Of a stretch of DNA of 64,000 nt, positions 56,138-64,000 are shown one piece after another. The notes under the pieces were generated by a model. The model worked only from the letters and a program-made list of their open reading frames with translations. It made no database searches and had not been told where the DNA came from. Where the stretch lies: positions 62,001 to 126,000 of the forward strand of contig NZ_JAPDGS010000008.1 of assembly GCF_025950525.1 (NCBI RefSeq), given 5' to 3'. Made by a program: the position numbers and the translations under genes. This DNA is from Stagnihabitans lacustris (GTDB lineage Bacteria; Pseudomonadota; Alphaproteobacteria; Rhodobacterales; Rhodobacteraceae). How positions within the stretch are numbered: position 1 is the first letter of the stretch; each line of letters starts with the position of its first letter.

Positions 56138-57160
56138 ATGCCCCATCGCACCTTCTTTGCTTTCATGGCGCCCTCGATCCTGGCCATGATCCTGTTCATC
56201 ACCCTGCCGATCCTGTCGGTCATCGTGCAAAGCTTTTATCAGGGCCACGAAGCGGTTGTGGTGACGGTGGAAAACTGCACCCCCTTTGGCTGCGAGAGCC
56301 AGACCAAGGTTGACACCGAGGCCATGGCGAAACTGCAGGCCGAGGCGCCCATGGGCCAATTCGCCGGCTGGGCCAATTATACCAACCGCAATCACCTGGC
56401 CACCGCCGAGCTGGCGCAGATCTGGGCCGAGGGCGGTGACATGCTGGCCAAGGTGATGAACCTGCCCTTTTACAAGGCGCTGGCCTTCACACTGACCTAT
56501 TGCTTCCTTGTCACCCCCCTGGCCATGGCCCTGGGCTTTGCGATTTCCTTGGCGATCAATACCTTGCCTTCAGTGCTGAAGGGGCCTGCGATCTTTTTCT
56601 CGATCCTGCCGATGATCATCACGCCGCTGGTGGGCTCGCTTATCGTGGCCTGGATGTTCAACCCGCAAGGCATCGTCGGCGCCAGTCTGCAATCCCTGAC
56701 CGGCGACCCGACGCTAAGCTTGCGCGCTTCGGCGCCGCTGACCTGGGTTGTGCTGTTGGGCTACGGCATCTGGACCAATGCGCCGTTTTCCTTCGTGGTG
56801 TTTTACGCAGGCCTGCAATCGGTGCCGCAAGACACGATCGAAAGCGCGCGGATCGACGGCGCAAGCCGCTGGGAAATCGTGCGTTTCGTCATCATCCCGC
56901 ATCTGATGCCCTTGGCGACCTTTGTGGCCCTGGTGCAGCTGATGGACAACTTCCGCGTCTTTGAACCCGTCGTGGGCTTTTCGGCCGAGGCCAATGCGAC
57001 CTCGCTGTCCTGGCTGGTGTTCAACGACCTGGTTTCCGCCGACAGCCAGCAATTCGGATCGGCCGGGGCGACTTCTGTGCTGACCATTGTCGGCGTCCTG
57101 ATCCTGCTTGCGCCCGTGCTGGTCCGCACCTGGCGCGACTTCAACCGCAAGGCTGTCTGA
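56138..57160 (+). CDS. ABC transporter permease, MalF type
   Basis: A 340-residue permease. After the first helix a periplasmic loop contains CTPFGC, a potential disulfide pair, and about 60 further residues. The membrane core has the EAA loop ESARIDGASRWEIVRFVIIPH. The start at 56138 is preceded by AAAGGA; upstream codons in the same frame fall in the hairpin. It overlaps the next permease gene by one base (TGATG). Confidence 0.9.
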   Translation: MPHRTFFAFMAPSILAMILFITLPILSVIVQSFYQGHEAVVVTVENCTPFGCESQTKVDTEAMAKLQAEAPMGQFAGWANYTNRNHLATAELAQIWAEGGDMLAKVMNLPFYKALAFTLTYCFLVTPLAMALGFAISLAINTLPSVLKGPAIFFSILPMIITPLVGSLIVAWMFNPQGIVGASLQSLTGDPTLSLRASAPLTWVVLLGYGIWTNAPFSFVVFYAGLQSVPQDTIESARIDGASRWEIVRFVIIPHLMPLATFVALVQLMDNFRVFEPVVGFSAEANATSLSWLVFNDLVSADSQQFGSAGATSVLTIVGVLILLAPVLVRTWRDFNRKAV

Positions 57161-58044
57161 TGGCCAATTCATCCCCCACCCGCCTGCCATTGGGCCTGCG
57201 CGCCCTGACCCTGGGCTTTCTGGCCGTCTGGCTGATCGCCGCTGCCTTCCCCTTTGTCTGGACGGTCTGGGGGTCTTTCAAGGTCGAGGCCGACTTCTTC
57301 AGCCGTCAAAGCTTTTGGAACGCCATCGAGGGCGTCCGCACCCAGATGCAAACCGGCGGCGCCTTCACCGGCGCGGGCTATGAGGGCGCCTGGATCAAGA
57401 ATGAGTTCTGGCGCGCGGCGGTCAACACGCTGATCGTCACGATCTCGGTCACGGCGATTTCGCTGACCCTGGGCACGATGGGCGGCTATGCTTTGGCCCG
57501 CAGTGGTCAACGTTACGCCTTCTGGATCTTGATTGCCGCATTGGTGTTTCGCGCCATGCCGCATATCACTCTGGTCTCGGGCTATCTGCTGCCGTTCTTT
57601 CAGCTGAACATCTGGGGCTATCTGCCGACGACGATCATCGTTTTGGTGGCGATCAACCAGCCCTTCACGCTGTGGATGCTGCACTCGTTTTTCCTGTCGA
57701 TCCCCAAGGACCTGGACGAAAGCGCCATGGTCGATGGCTGCACGCGGTTTCAGGCCTTTCGGATGGTCATCATCCCGGTCATGTGGCCCGGGGTCATCAC
57801 CACGGGGCTGTTCAGCTTTCTGTTGGGATACAACGACTTCGCCGTGACCTCGATGCTGCTGCGCCAGGAAAACCAGACCATGATCCCCAAGATCGGGTCC
57901 TTCCTGGGGTCGATCCAGAACGAGGGCAACATCATGTTCGCCGTCGCGGCCGTGGTTTCGGCCACCGTGCCTTTGTTCCTCCTCGTCCTCTTCTTCCAGC
58001 GCCAGATCGTTTCCGGTCTGACCGCCGGCGCTGTCAAAGGGTAA
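57160..58044 (+). CDS. ABC transporter permease, MalG type
   Basis: A 294-residue permease with the first helix LGFLAVWLIAAAFPFVWTVW, a periplasmic segment of about 60 residues, and the EAA loop ESAMVDGCTRFQAFRMVIIPV. It forms the second half of the channel. It starts in a one-base overlap with the MalF-type gene and ends 3 bases before the ATPase gene. Confidence 0.92.
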   Translation: MANSSPTRLPLGLRALTLGFLAVWLIAAAFPFVWTVWGSFKVEADFFSRQSFWNAIEGVRTQMQTGGAFTGAGYEGAWIKNEFWRAAVNTLIVTISVTAISLTLGTMGGYALARSGQRYAFWILIAALVFRAMPHITLVSGYLLPFFQLNIWGYLPTTIIVLVAINQPFTLWMLHSFFLSIPKDLDESAMVDGCTRFQAFRMVIIPVMWPGVITTGLFSFLLGYNDFAVTSMLLRQENQTMIPKIGSFLGSIQNEGNIMFAVAAVVSATVPLFLLVLFFQRQIVSGLTAGAVKG

Positions 58045-58047
58045 GCC

Positions 58048-59079
58048 ATGGCCGATATTCGTCTGATCAACCTGTCGAAACGCTGGGGGCCGGTGTCGGC
58101 TGTGGCGGATGTGAACCTGGATATCGCGGATGGCGAATTCGTCGTCTTCCTGGGGCCTTCGGGCTGCGGCAAGACCACGACCATGCGGATGATCGCCGGT
58201 CTGGAAAGCGTATCCGAGGGGGAAATTCGCATCGGCGGGAAACTGGTGAACACGCTGGAACCCAAGGACCGCGACATCTCGATGGTGTTTCAGTCCTATG
58301 GGCTTTACCCCAACCTGACGGTTTACGAAAACATCCGCTTTCCCCTGCGCGTCCGCAAAGTCCCCGCCGATCAGCACCACGCCCGCGTGATGAAAGCGTC
58401 AGAGATGGTCGAGCTGGGCCCCTATCTGGACCGCCGCCCGGCGAACCTTTCAGGCGGTCAACGTCAGCGCGTCGCCTTGGCCCGGGCGATTGTCCGCGAG
58501 CCCAACGCCTTTCTGATGGACGAGCCGCTGTCGAACCTGGATGCGAAACTGCGGGTCTCGACCCGGGCGCAGATCAAGAACCTGCACCACACGCTGAAGA
58601 CCACGACGATCTATGTGACCCATGACCAGATCGAGGCCATGACCCTGGCCGACCGCGTCGTCGTCATGTCGCATGGCCTTGTCCAGCAAGTCGGCACGCC
58701 CACCGAGATCTACGACCGCCCCGCCAATACCTTTGTCGCGGGCTTCATCGGGTCTCCGGCGATGAACCTGGTTCCCGGCGTGGTCCAGGATGGCACCTTC
58801 ACCGCCCCCGGCCTGACCCTGACCGGCCTTGCGCCGCAGACCGCGACCGTCGGTTTCCGCGCCGAAGACGTTTCGGTGGCGCAGGAAGGCCAGATCCACT
58901 CCACCGTCTATGCGATGGAGCTGTTGGGCGATGCCACCCTGGTTTCCGTCCGTCTGGGTGAGGCTTTGGTGTCGGTCAAGGCGGCCAAGGATTTCCGCAC
59001 CACGATCGGCGCCCCCATCGCCATTCATGTCCCCCCCGCGGCCTTGCATCTGTTCGACGCCAAGGGCCAACGTATTTGA
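58048..59079 (+). CDS. MalK/UgpC-type ABC transporter ATPase
   Basis: A 343-residue CUT1-type ATPase with Walker A GPSGCGKTT, signature LSGGQRQRVALARAI, Walker B AFLMDEPLSNLD, the switch VTHDQIEAMTLAD and a carboxy-terminal OB-fold (GFRAEDVSVAQEG). It energises the transporter formed by the three preceding products. It is followed after 57 bases by the LacI regulator gene, probably on the same transcript. Confidence 0.93.
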   Translation: MADIRLINLSKRWGPVSAVADVNLDIADGEFVVFLGPSGCGKTTTMRMIAGLESVSEGEIRIGGKLVNTLEPKDRDISMVFQSYGLYPNLTVYENIRFPLRVRKVPADQHHARVMKASEMVELGPYLDRRPANLSGGQRQRVALARAIVREPNAFLMDEPLSNLDAKLRVSTRAQIKNLHHTLKTTTIYVTHDQIEAMTLADRVVVMSHGLVQQVGTPTEIYDRPANTFVAGFIGSPAMNLVPGVVQDGTFTAPGLTLTGLAPQTATVGFRAEDVSVAQEGQIHSTVYAMELLGDATLVSVRLGEALVSVKAAKDFRTTIGAPIAIHVPPAALHLFDAKGQRI

Positions 59080-59136
59080 CCCTCTTGCCTGACCTGTCGT
59101 TTCCGGCCAAGGCTAGTCCGATTGCGGGAGGGCAAC

Positions 59137-60156
59137 TTGGCCAACGATAAAGTCACGTCACTGGAGGTCGCAGCCCTTGCGGGTGTCAGCCAATCCGCCG
59201 TCAGCCGGGTGTTCACGCCCGGGTCTTCGGTCAGCAAGAAGACCCAGGAAAAGGTCCTGGCCGCCGCAGCCCAGCTTGGGTATCGGCCAAACGTGCTGGC
59301 GCGGTCGCTGAAGTCGGGGAAAAGCCGGATCATCGGTCTGGTGGTCGCCTATCTGGAGAACTACTTTTACCCCGAGATGGTGGAGCGCCTGTCCGCCGAT
59401 CTGCAAAAGGTCGGCTACCACGTGCTGATCTTTCTGGCGCCGGTGGCTTCGGCCAATGTCGATCAGATCGTGCGGGAGCTGATGGATTATCAGGTCGATG
59501 GCATCGTCCTGGCCTCGGTCGCGCTGTCCTCGGACCTTGCGGCGCGCTGCCAGTCGACGGGCCTGCCGGTCGTGCTGTTCAACCGCGCCCATGATGATCC
59601 GTCGCTGTCCTCGGTCACGACCGACAACTTCGAGGGCGGCCGCGCGGTCGCCGATTACCTGTGTTCGCTGGGCCATGAACGCATCGCCTATATCGCCGGT
59701 TTCGCAGGCGCCACGACGCAGCGCGACCGTGAGGCCGGGTTCCGTGCCGGGCTTGCGGCGGCGGGCCAGACGCTTTTCGCCCGCGCCGATGGCAATTTCG
59801 ACCACAACGCCGCGCAATCGGCCGCCCGAGAGCTGTTCGCCACCTCACGTCGGCCGGATGCGGTCTTTGTCGGCAACGACCACATGGCCTTCGCCGTCAT
59901 GGATGTGCTGCGCTTTGAACTGGGCCTGCGCATCCCCGAGGATGTCTCGGTCGTGGGCTTTGACGATGTGCCGCCCGCGCGTTGGCCGTCCTATAACCTG
60001 ACCACTTATCGCCAGCACGCCGATCAGATGGTCGCCTCCACCGTCGAGTTGTTGATGACCGCGATCCAGACCGGCGAGGCCATCGCCACGCAAGTCGTCC
60101 TGCCCGGCGCGCTGACGATCCGCGGATCAACCCGCCGCCATGGGGTCCGCGCATGA
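59137..60156 (+). CDS. LacI-family transcriptional regulator 2
   Basis: A 339-residue LacI/GalR regulator. The helix-turn-helix SLEVAALAGVSQSAVSRVF lies near residues 6-24, with the hinge NVLARSLKSGKS, then the effector core (IIGLVVAYLENYFYP, DAVFVGNDHMAFAVMD, VVGFDDVPPARWPSY). The likely start is the TTG at 59137, 4 bases after GGGAGGG; a TTG at 59122 is possible. It sits inside the operon and is the natural candidate to bind the four 18-bp operators of this region. It overlaps the small downstream gene by ATGA. Confidence 0.9.
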   Translation: MANDKVTSLEVAALAGVSQSAVSRVFTPGSSVSKKTQEKVLAAAAQLGYRPNVLARSLKSGKSRIIGLVVAYLENYFYPEMVERLSADLQKVGYHVLIFLAPVASANVDQIVRELMDYQVDGIVLASVALSSDLAARCQSTGLPVVLFNRAHDDPSLSSVTTDNFEGGRAVADYLCSLGHERIAYIAGFAGATTQRDREAGFRAGLAAAGQTLFARADGNFDHNAAQSAARELFATSRRPDAVFVGNDHMAFAVMDVLRFELGLRIPEDVSVVGFDDVPPARWPSYNLTTYRQHADQMVASTVELLMTAIQTGEAIATQVVLPGALTIRGSTRRHGVRA

Positions 60157-60290
60157 CCGATCTGCAAAAAGCCATCGAGGCCAAGGGCCTGCGCCTGTCG
60201 CCCAAGGCGATGGAGGCCGCATTGGCCGGTGCCCGCCACCTGCGCGCCGAGGTGGCCAAGATCACGGAATACCTTGCCAAAGATGACTGA
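60153..60290 (+). CDS. 45-residue AtzG/GatC-like small protein
   Basis: A short gene read from ATG at 60153 to TGA at 60290. The protein (MTDLQKAIEAKGLRLSPKAM, then a helical AALAGARHLRAEVAKITEYL) is mostly alpha-helical and follows the pattern of AtzG/DUF4089 and GatC proteins, which are small partners that embrace amidase-signature subunits. It overlaps the LacI gene by 4 bases and the amidase gene by 8 bases (ATGACTGA), so translation is coupled on both sides. AtzG and GatC are longer (about 70-100 residues), so it may be a reduced form. Function is inferred from position and pattern. Confidence 0.7.
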   Translation: MTDLQKAIEAKGLRLSPKAMEAALAGARHLRAEVAKITEYLAKDD

Positions 60291-61638
60291 CCCCCAGACT
60301 GGCCCCAAGACTGATCCCTGTGACCTGACACTTCCCGAGGCCGCGCTTGCCCTGCGCCGGGGCCTGACCTCGGTTGCCCTGACCGAGGCGACCCTGGCCC
60401 GCATCGCCGCCAGTCCGCTGCAGGCCTTCACCCATATCGCCGCCGATGCCCTGACCCAGGCCAAGGCCGCCGATGCCCGCATCGCAGCCGGTGAGGCAAA
60501 CCCTTTCTGCGGCATCCCGGTGGGCGTAAAGGACCTGATCGACGTCGCCGGTCAGCCCGCCACCTCGGGCTCGCGCGCGCTGGCGCATCGCATCGCCGAA
60601 ACGGATGCCCCCACCGTCGCCCGCCTGCGCGCGGCGGGCTCCGTCCTGATCGGCAAGGTCGCCACCTACGAATTCGCCATGGTCGGCCCGGATTTCACCT
60701 TGGCCCATCCGCCCGCCCGCAACCCCTGGAACCCGGCCCATATCACCGGTGGCTCCTCTTCCGGCTCGGCCTCCGCCGTGGCGGGGGGGCTGGTGCGTGT
60801 GTCGCTGGGCACCGATACCGGCGGGTCAATCCGCGCGCCTGCCGCCTATTGCGGTTGCGTCGGGCTGAAGCCGTCTTACGGTCGCACCGCGCGGGCAGGG
60901 GCCTTCCCGCTCTCGCCCAGCCTGGACCATATCGGCCCGCTGGCCCGCACGGTCGAAGAGGCCGCGATGACGCTGGACCTGTTGTCGGACGCAGCCCCCG
61001 TGATGCCGACGCTGAACGACGGCATCCGCGGCCTGACCATCGGCTTTGCGCGCGCCTGGTTTGCGGATGACCCGCAGGCCCATCCCGAACTGGTCCGGCT
61101 GATGGACGAAGCCGCCTCGACCTTGTCGCTGTTGGGCGCCCGCATCCGGCTGATCGACCTGCCCGACTACCCCACGACCGAGGCCGCGGCCTCGGTGATC
61201 CTGCACGCCGAAGCGCTGGCCGAACATCAGGCCCTGATTGCGTCCTCTCAGGATCTTTACGGTCGCCCGACCCTGCAATGCCTGGCCTTCGGCGCCGTGT
61301 TGACCGATGACGACGTGGCACTGGCGCGCAAGGCGCAAGCCCGCCTGAAGACCGAGATGACCCGCGCGATGGAAGGCGTCGATCTGATCCTGACCGCCAC
61401 GACCCTGACCCCGGCGCTGCCCTTTTCGGCCTTTGACGGCGAAAAGGCGGTCTGGACGCCGATGCGGACCATCGCCTTCAACCTGACCGGTCAACCCGCC
61501 ATCTCGATCCCCTGCGGCTTTGCGGATGGCCTGCCCATGGGCCTGCAACTGATCGCCCGCAACGGCGCCGACGCCTTGGTCTGCCGCGCCGCCCAAGCCT
61601 ATGAGCGCGCCACGGTCCATTCCCTGCTGCACCCATGA
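60283..61638 (+). CDS. Amidase-signature hydrolase, AtzE type
   Basis: A 451-residue amidase with a complete catalytic set: Lys83 (GIPVGVKDLID), Ser158/159 (GGSSSGS) and nucleophile Ser182 (TDTGGSIRAPA). The fold and length match AtzE and GatA-like amidases. It should hydrolyse an amide or urea-like bond of the imported compound in the cytoplasm. The start at 60283 lies within the overlap with the AtzG-like gene, which favours assembly of a two-protein complex. A terminator follows 1 base after its stop. Confidence 0.92.
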   Translation: MTDPQTGPKTDPCDLTLPEAALALRRGLTSVALTEATLARIAASPLQAFTHIAADALTQAKAADARIAAGEANPFCGIPVGVKDLIDVAGQPATSGSRALAHRIAETDAPTVARLRAAGSVLIGKVATYEFAMVGPDFTLAHPPARNPWNPAHITGGSSSGSASAVAGGLVRVSLGTDTGGSIRAPAAYCGCVGLKPSYGRTARAGAFPLSPSLDHIGPLARTVEEAAMTLDLLSDAAPVMPTLNDGIRGLTIGFARAWFADDPQAHPELVRLMDEAASTLSLLGARIRLIDLPDYPTTEAAASVILHAEALAEHQALIASSQDLYGRPTLQCLAFGAVLTDDDVALARKAQARLKTEMTRAMEGVDLILTATTLTPALPFSAFDGEKAVWTPMRTIAFNLTGQPAISIPCGFADGLPMGLQLIARNGADALVCRAAQAYERATVHSLLHP

Positions 61639-61639
61639 C

Positions 61640-61661
61640 AAAAGGGCGCAACCGCCCTTTT
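61640..61661 (+). terminator. Rho-independent terminator after amidase gene
   Basis: Perfect 9-bp arms AAAAGGGCG/CGCCCTTTT with a CAAC loop, ending in the T run of the arm itself. It ends the 54807-61638 operon and, being flanked by A and T runs, could also act on the other strand. Confidence 0.85.
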
Positions 61662-61713
61662 CATCTTTTCAGAAATATCCCGCAGGGGGTCCGGGGGACG
61701 CGAAGTCCCCCGG
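61662..61713 (-). repeat. Intergenic element copy 3, inverted
   Basis: On the minus strand it reads CCCGGGGGACTT, CGTCCCCCGG, ACCCCC, GGGATATTT and TGAAAAGATGAA, matching the copy at 41038. It lies between convergent genes. Confidence 0.65.
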
Positions 61714-61718
61714 GTGTG

Positions 61719-63014
61719 TCAACCGCGCACCTGCATCCGATCCAGTCGCAGCTGGGCCGCGCGGCGATGGCCTTCCAGCCCCTCGCTCGCCGCCTGCCGC
61801 GCCGCCGGAGGCGCCACCTGCTTGACGCCCTCTTCGGTCAGCCACTGATGCGTCGCGATCTTGACATAGGCGCCGACCCAAAGCCCGCCGGTATAGCGCC
61901 CCGCGGCCATGGTCGGCAGCGTGTGATTGGTGCCCGAGCATTTGTCGGAATAGACCACCGAGGCGAGTTCCCCGATGAACAAAGAGCCATAATTCGTCAG
62001 CTTGGCCGCCAGCCCATGCGGGTCGCTGGTGTGAACCTGCAGATGTTCGGCGGCGATGAAGTCGGAATAGGCGATCATCGCGGCCTCGTCCTCGCAGACC
62101 GCCACTTCGCCGTAATCGGCCCAAGCCGGCGCCGCGACATGGGCCGTCGAGAGGGTTGCCAGCTGCTTTTCCACCTCGGCCACCACCGCCTCGGCCAGGG
62201 CCTTGGAGGTCGTGATCAGACCCACCCGCGTGCGCACATCATGTTCCGCCTGGGCCAGCAGGTCGGTCGCCAACATTTCGGCGTCGCCGGTCTCATCCGC
62301 CAGCACATAGATCTCTGACGGGCCCGCCAGTTGGTCGATGCCGACGGGGCCAAAGACCTGCCGCTTGGCCTCGTTCACAAAGGCATTGCCGGGGCCCATG
62401 ATCTTCATCACGGCCGGCACGGTTTCGGTGCCATAAGCCATGGCCGCAATCGCCTGAGCGCCGCCGATGCGGAAGATGCGGTCCGCGCCCGACAGGTGAC
62501 AGCCCGCCACCATCGCCTCATGCGCATTGGGCGGCAGGCAGGCGATGACCTCCTTCACGCCCGCCACCTTGGCCGGAACGATGGTCATGATCGGCGCCGA
62601 CAAAAGCGGAAAGCGCCCGCCCGGGACATAGCAGCCCACGCGCTCGATCGGGATGACGCGGTGGCCCATGAAAACGCCGGGCAGGGGTTCGACATCCAGC
62701 GGCAGGATCGTCGCCAGCTGCGCCTGCGCAAAGCGGCGGACATTGGTGATCGCGAATTCGGTATCCTTGCGGGTCTGCGGGTCCAGGTTGGCCACCGCGG
62801 CCTCACGCTGCGCCTGCGTCACCTCGAAAACCGTCAGATCGGATTTGTCGAACTCGGCGCCATAGCGCGCGACGGCCGCGTCGCCATGGGCCTTCACATC
62901 GGCCAGAACCTTGGCGACAAGGTCGGCCACGGGGCGGTTGTCGGCCTCGGCTGACCTTGTGGGGGCCTTGACCCAGGTCACTTTGGCCGCAGGATAGGCT
63001 TCACGATGCGTCAT
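61719..63014 (-). CDS. Histidinol dehydrogenase paralogue 1
   Basis: A 431-residue HisD-fold dehydrogenase. By alignment to E. coli HisD the zinc ligands Gln255, His258, Asp357 and His416 and the catalytic Glu323/His324 are all present (AQAEHD, AAEHLQ, SDKCSGTNHTLPT, EGLEGH). The NAD-binding segment is PGNAFVNEAKRQVFG. It is not next to other histidine genes and has a LacI-2 operator upstream, so a catabolic alcohol-to-acid oxidation is more likely than histidine biosynthesis. It diverges from a second HisD paralogue. Confidence 0.85.
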   Translation of the reverse strand: MTHREAYPAAKVTWVKAPTRSAEADNRPVADLVAKVLADVKAHGDAAVARYGAEFDKSDLTVFEVTQAQREAAVANLDPQTRKDTEFAITNVRRFAQAQLATILPLDVEPLPGVFMGHRVIPIERVGCYVPGGRFPLLSAPIMTIVPAKVAGVKEVIACLPPNAHEAMVAGCHLSGADRIFRIGGAQAIAAMAYGTETVPAVMKIMGPGNAFVNEAKRQVFGPVGIDQLAGPSEIYVLADETGDAEMLATDLLAQAEHDVRTRVGLITTSKALAEAVVAEVEKQLATLSTAHVAAPAWADYGEVAVCEDEAAMIAYSDFIAAEHLQVHTSDPHGLAAKLTNYGSLFIGELASVVYSDKCSGTNHTLPTMAAGRYTGGLWVGAYVKIATHQWLTEEGVKQVAPPAARQAASEGLEGHRRAAQLRLDRMQVRG

Positions 63015-63060
63015 CTGATGTCTCCGTCACGCGGGGGATATTTGCCCTTTTCTAGGATAC

Positions 63061-63078
63061 GTTGAATACGATTGCAAA
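63061..63078 (+). promoter_or_regulatory. LacI-2 operator O3
   Basis: GTTGAATACGATTGCAAA matches O1 at 16 of 18 positions and lies 46 bases upstream of the minus-strand HisD paralogue. Confidence 0.7.
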
Positions 63079-63242
63079 CAGCGAAACCCGCAGCCGCGTA
63101 TTTTTCCGCCGTCCCTGTCGCAACGCCCCGGAAAAGCAGGGGAAAAGCTTGGGAATCTGGGCGCTCAAAACTTGCGCACAGAAATTTCCGCCCCGTCCTG
63201 CAATCGCCCCCTTGCCATTGCGCCCGGCTTTGGCCTATCCAT

Positions 63243-63260
63243 ATTGCAAACGTATTCAAA
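63243..63260 (-). promoter_or_regulatory. LacI-2 operator O4
   Basis: ATTGCAAACGTATTCAAA, read on the minus strand, matches O1 at 15 of 18 positions. It ends 12 bases before the plus-strand HisD paralogue, so it probably overlaps the start of transcription or the leader. Confidence 0.7.
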
Positions 63261-63272
63261 CCTGAGGGCGAC

Positions 63273-64000
63273 ATGGCACCCACCTGGCTCAAGCGCGGCA
63301 AACCCGAGTCGGAACGGGCGGCGGACGATGCGGCGGTCCGCGTGACAGTCGAAACCGTGCTGGCCGATATCGCGGCGCGGGGCGACCAGGCGGTGCGCGA
63401 CCTGTCGGTCAAGTTCGACCGCTATGACCCGCCCGCCTTCCGCCTGACGCCGTCCGAGATCGAGGCCGCGATCCAGAAGGTCGCCCCCCGCGACATGGAG
63501 GACATCCGCTTTGCCCAAGCGCAGATCCGCCGCTTTGCCGAAGCCCAACGCGCCAGCATGACCGATATCGAGGTCGAAACGCTGCCCGGCGTCTTCCTTG
63601 GCCATCGCAACATTCCGGTGCAATCGGTTGGCTGCTATGTGCCGGGCGGCAAGTTCCCGATGGTGGCAAGCGCGCATATGTCGGTGCTGACGGCCTCGGT
63701 TGCGGGTGTGCCGCGCATCATCGCCAGCGCCCCGCCGGTGCATGGCGCGCCGCATCCGGCCATCGTGGCCGCCATGGCCCTGGGTGGCGCGCATGAGATC
63801 TATGTGATGGGCGGGATGCAGGCCGTCGGCGCCATGGCCATCGGCACACAGACCATTCAGCCGGTGGATATGCTGGTCGGCCCCGGCAATGCCTATGTGG
63901 CCGAGGCGAAACGTCAGCTGTATGGCCGCGTCGGCATCGACCTGTTCGCAGGCCCGACCGAGACCATGGTGATCGCCGATGACACGGTCGATGCCGAGCT
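63273..64000 (+). CDS. Histidinol dehydrogenase paralogue 2, sulfopropanediol dehydrogenase-like, 3' end outside window
   Basis: The gene starts at ATG 63273 with GAGGGCG upstream and stays open to the right edge (242 codons visible). The product is a HisD-fold enzyme: [78 protein letters not shown] and [11 protein letters not shown]. These segments resemble, from memory, the subgroup annotated as sulfopropanediol 3-dehydrogenase (HpsN). The catalytic Glu/His and most zinc ligands lie beyond the edge, so completeness cannot be judged. The 257-bp divergent spacer to the other paralogue holds two LacI-2 operators. Confidence 0.8.
   Translation, partial: MAPTWLKRGKPESERAADDAAVRVTVETVLADIAARGDQAVRDLSVKFDRYDPPAFRLTPSEIEAAIQKVAPRDMEDIRFAQAQIRRFAEAQRASMTDIEVETLPGVFLGHRNIPVQSVGCYVPGGKFPMVASAHMSVLTASVAGVPRIIASAPPVHGAPHPAIVAAMALGGAHEIYVMGGMQAVGAMAIGTQTIQPVDMLVGPGNAYVAEAKRQLYGRVGIDLFAGPTETMVIADDTVDAE

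Noticed and set aside
61719-63014. Histidine-biosynthetic hisD
   Set aside because: There are no neighbouring his genes, a LacI-type catabolic operator lies upstream and a second paralogue is divergent. The residues do not rule it out, so this is a judgement from context.

Overview
The window is GC-rich, tightly packed DNA from an alphaproteobacterium, most likely of the Rhodobacterales (Rhodobacter/Paracoccus type). The gene repertoire points that way: a PccR-type regulator beside propionyl-CoA carboxylase, BluB, CbiMNQO, a PhnCDE/PhnG-N cluster with a DUF1045 protein, a DnaA-like plasmid initiator, and GC-rich intergenic elements carrying a GGATATTT tail. All calls rest on reading sequence and motifs; no database search was run.

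Layout. 1-3118: end of a GNAT-like protein and a PAS/GGDEF/EAL protein. 3115-9458: ribitol-type module on the minus strand (FGGY kinase, ribitol dehydrogenase-like SDR, RbsC/RbsA/RbsB-like transporter, AraC regulator). 9726-21968: phosphoglycolate phosphatase-like HAD, then a C-P lyase region (phnC, phnD, two phnE, hexapeptide protein, phnG-H-I-J-K-L-N, DUF1045, phnM). Three upstream regions carry 11-bp-phased PHO-box repeats. 21953-24712: cobalt ECF transporter cbiMNQO behind a cobalamin riboswitch. 24736-26541: amidase. 26555-29929: replication and partition module (DnaA-like initiator, iteron region, parA, parB). This suggests that the contig is a plasmid or chromid. 29934-32672: copper ATPase and a small copper chaperone. 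32669-37765: membrane molybdoenzyme of SoeABC/DmsABC type with a TfoX-N protein inserted. 37924-44664: bluB behind a second cobalamin riboswitch, methylmalonyl-CoA mutase, pccA and pccB. 44765-46171: pccR. 46241-53423: sugar-type ABC operon with a TIM-barrel isomerase, a Gfo/Idh/MocA oxidoreductase and a divergent LacI regulator with two identical operators. 53498-64000: a second LacI-controlled cluster with a double SnoaL/NTF2 protein, ABC transporter, LacI regulator, a 45-residue AtzG/GatC-like protein, an amidase and two divergent histidinol-dehydrogenase paralogues.

How the parts fit. The C-P lyase genes form a phosphate-starvation regulon. Cobalt uptake, dimethylbenzimidazole synthesis and the B12-dependent mutase form a cobalamin-linked propionate assimilation unit. 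The cluster from 53498 to the right edge is tied together by four near-identical 18-bp operators and looks like an undescribed catabolic pathway for an amide-containing polyol or amino-alcohol. Its substrate cannot be read from the sequence.
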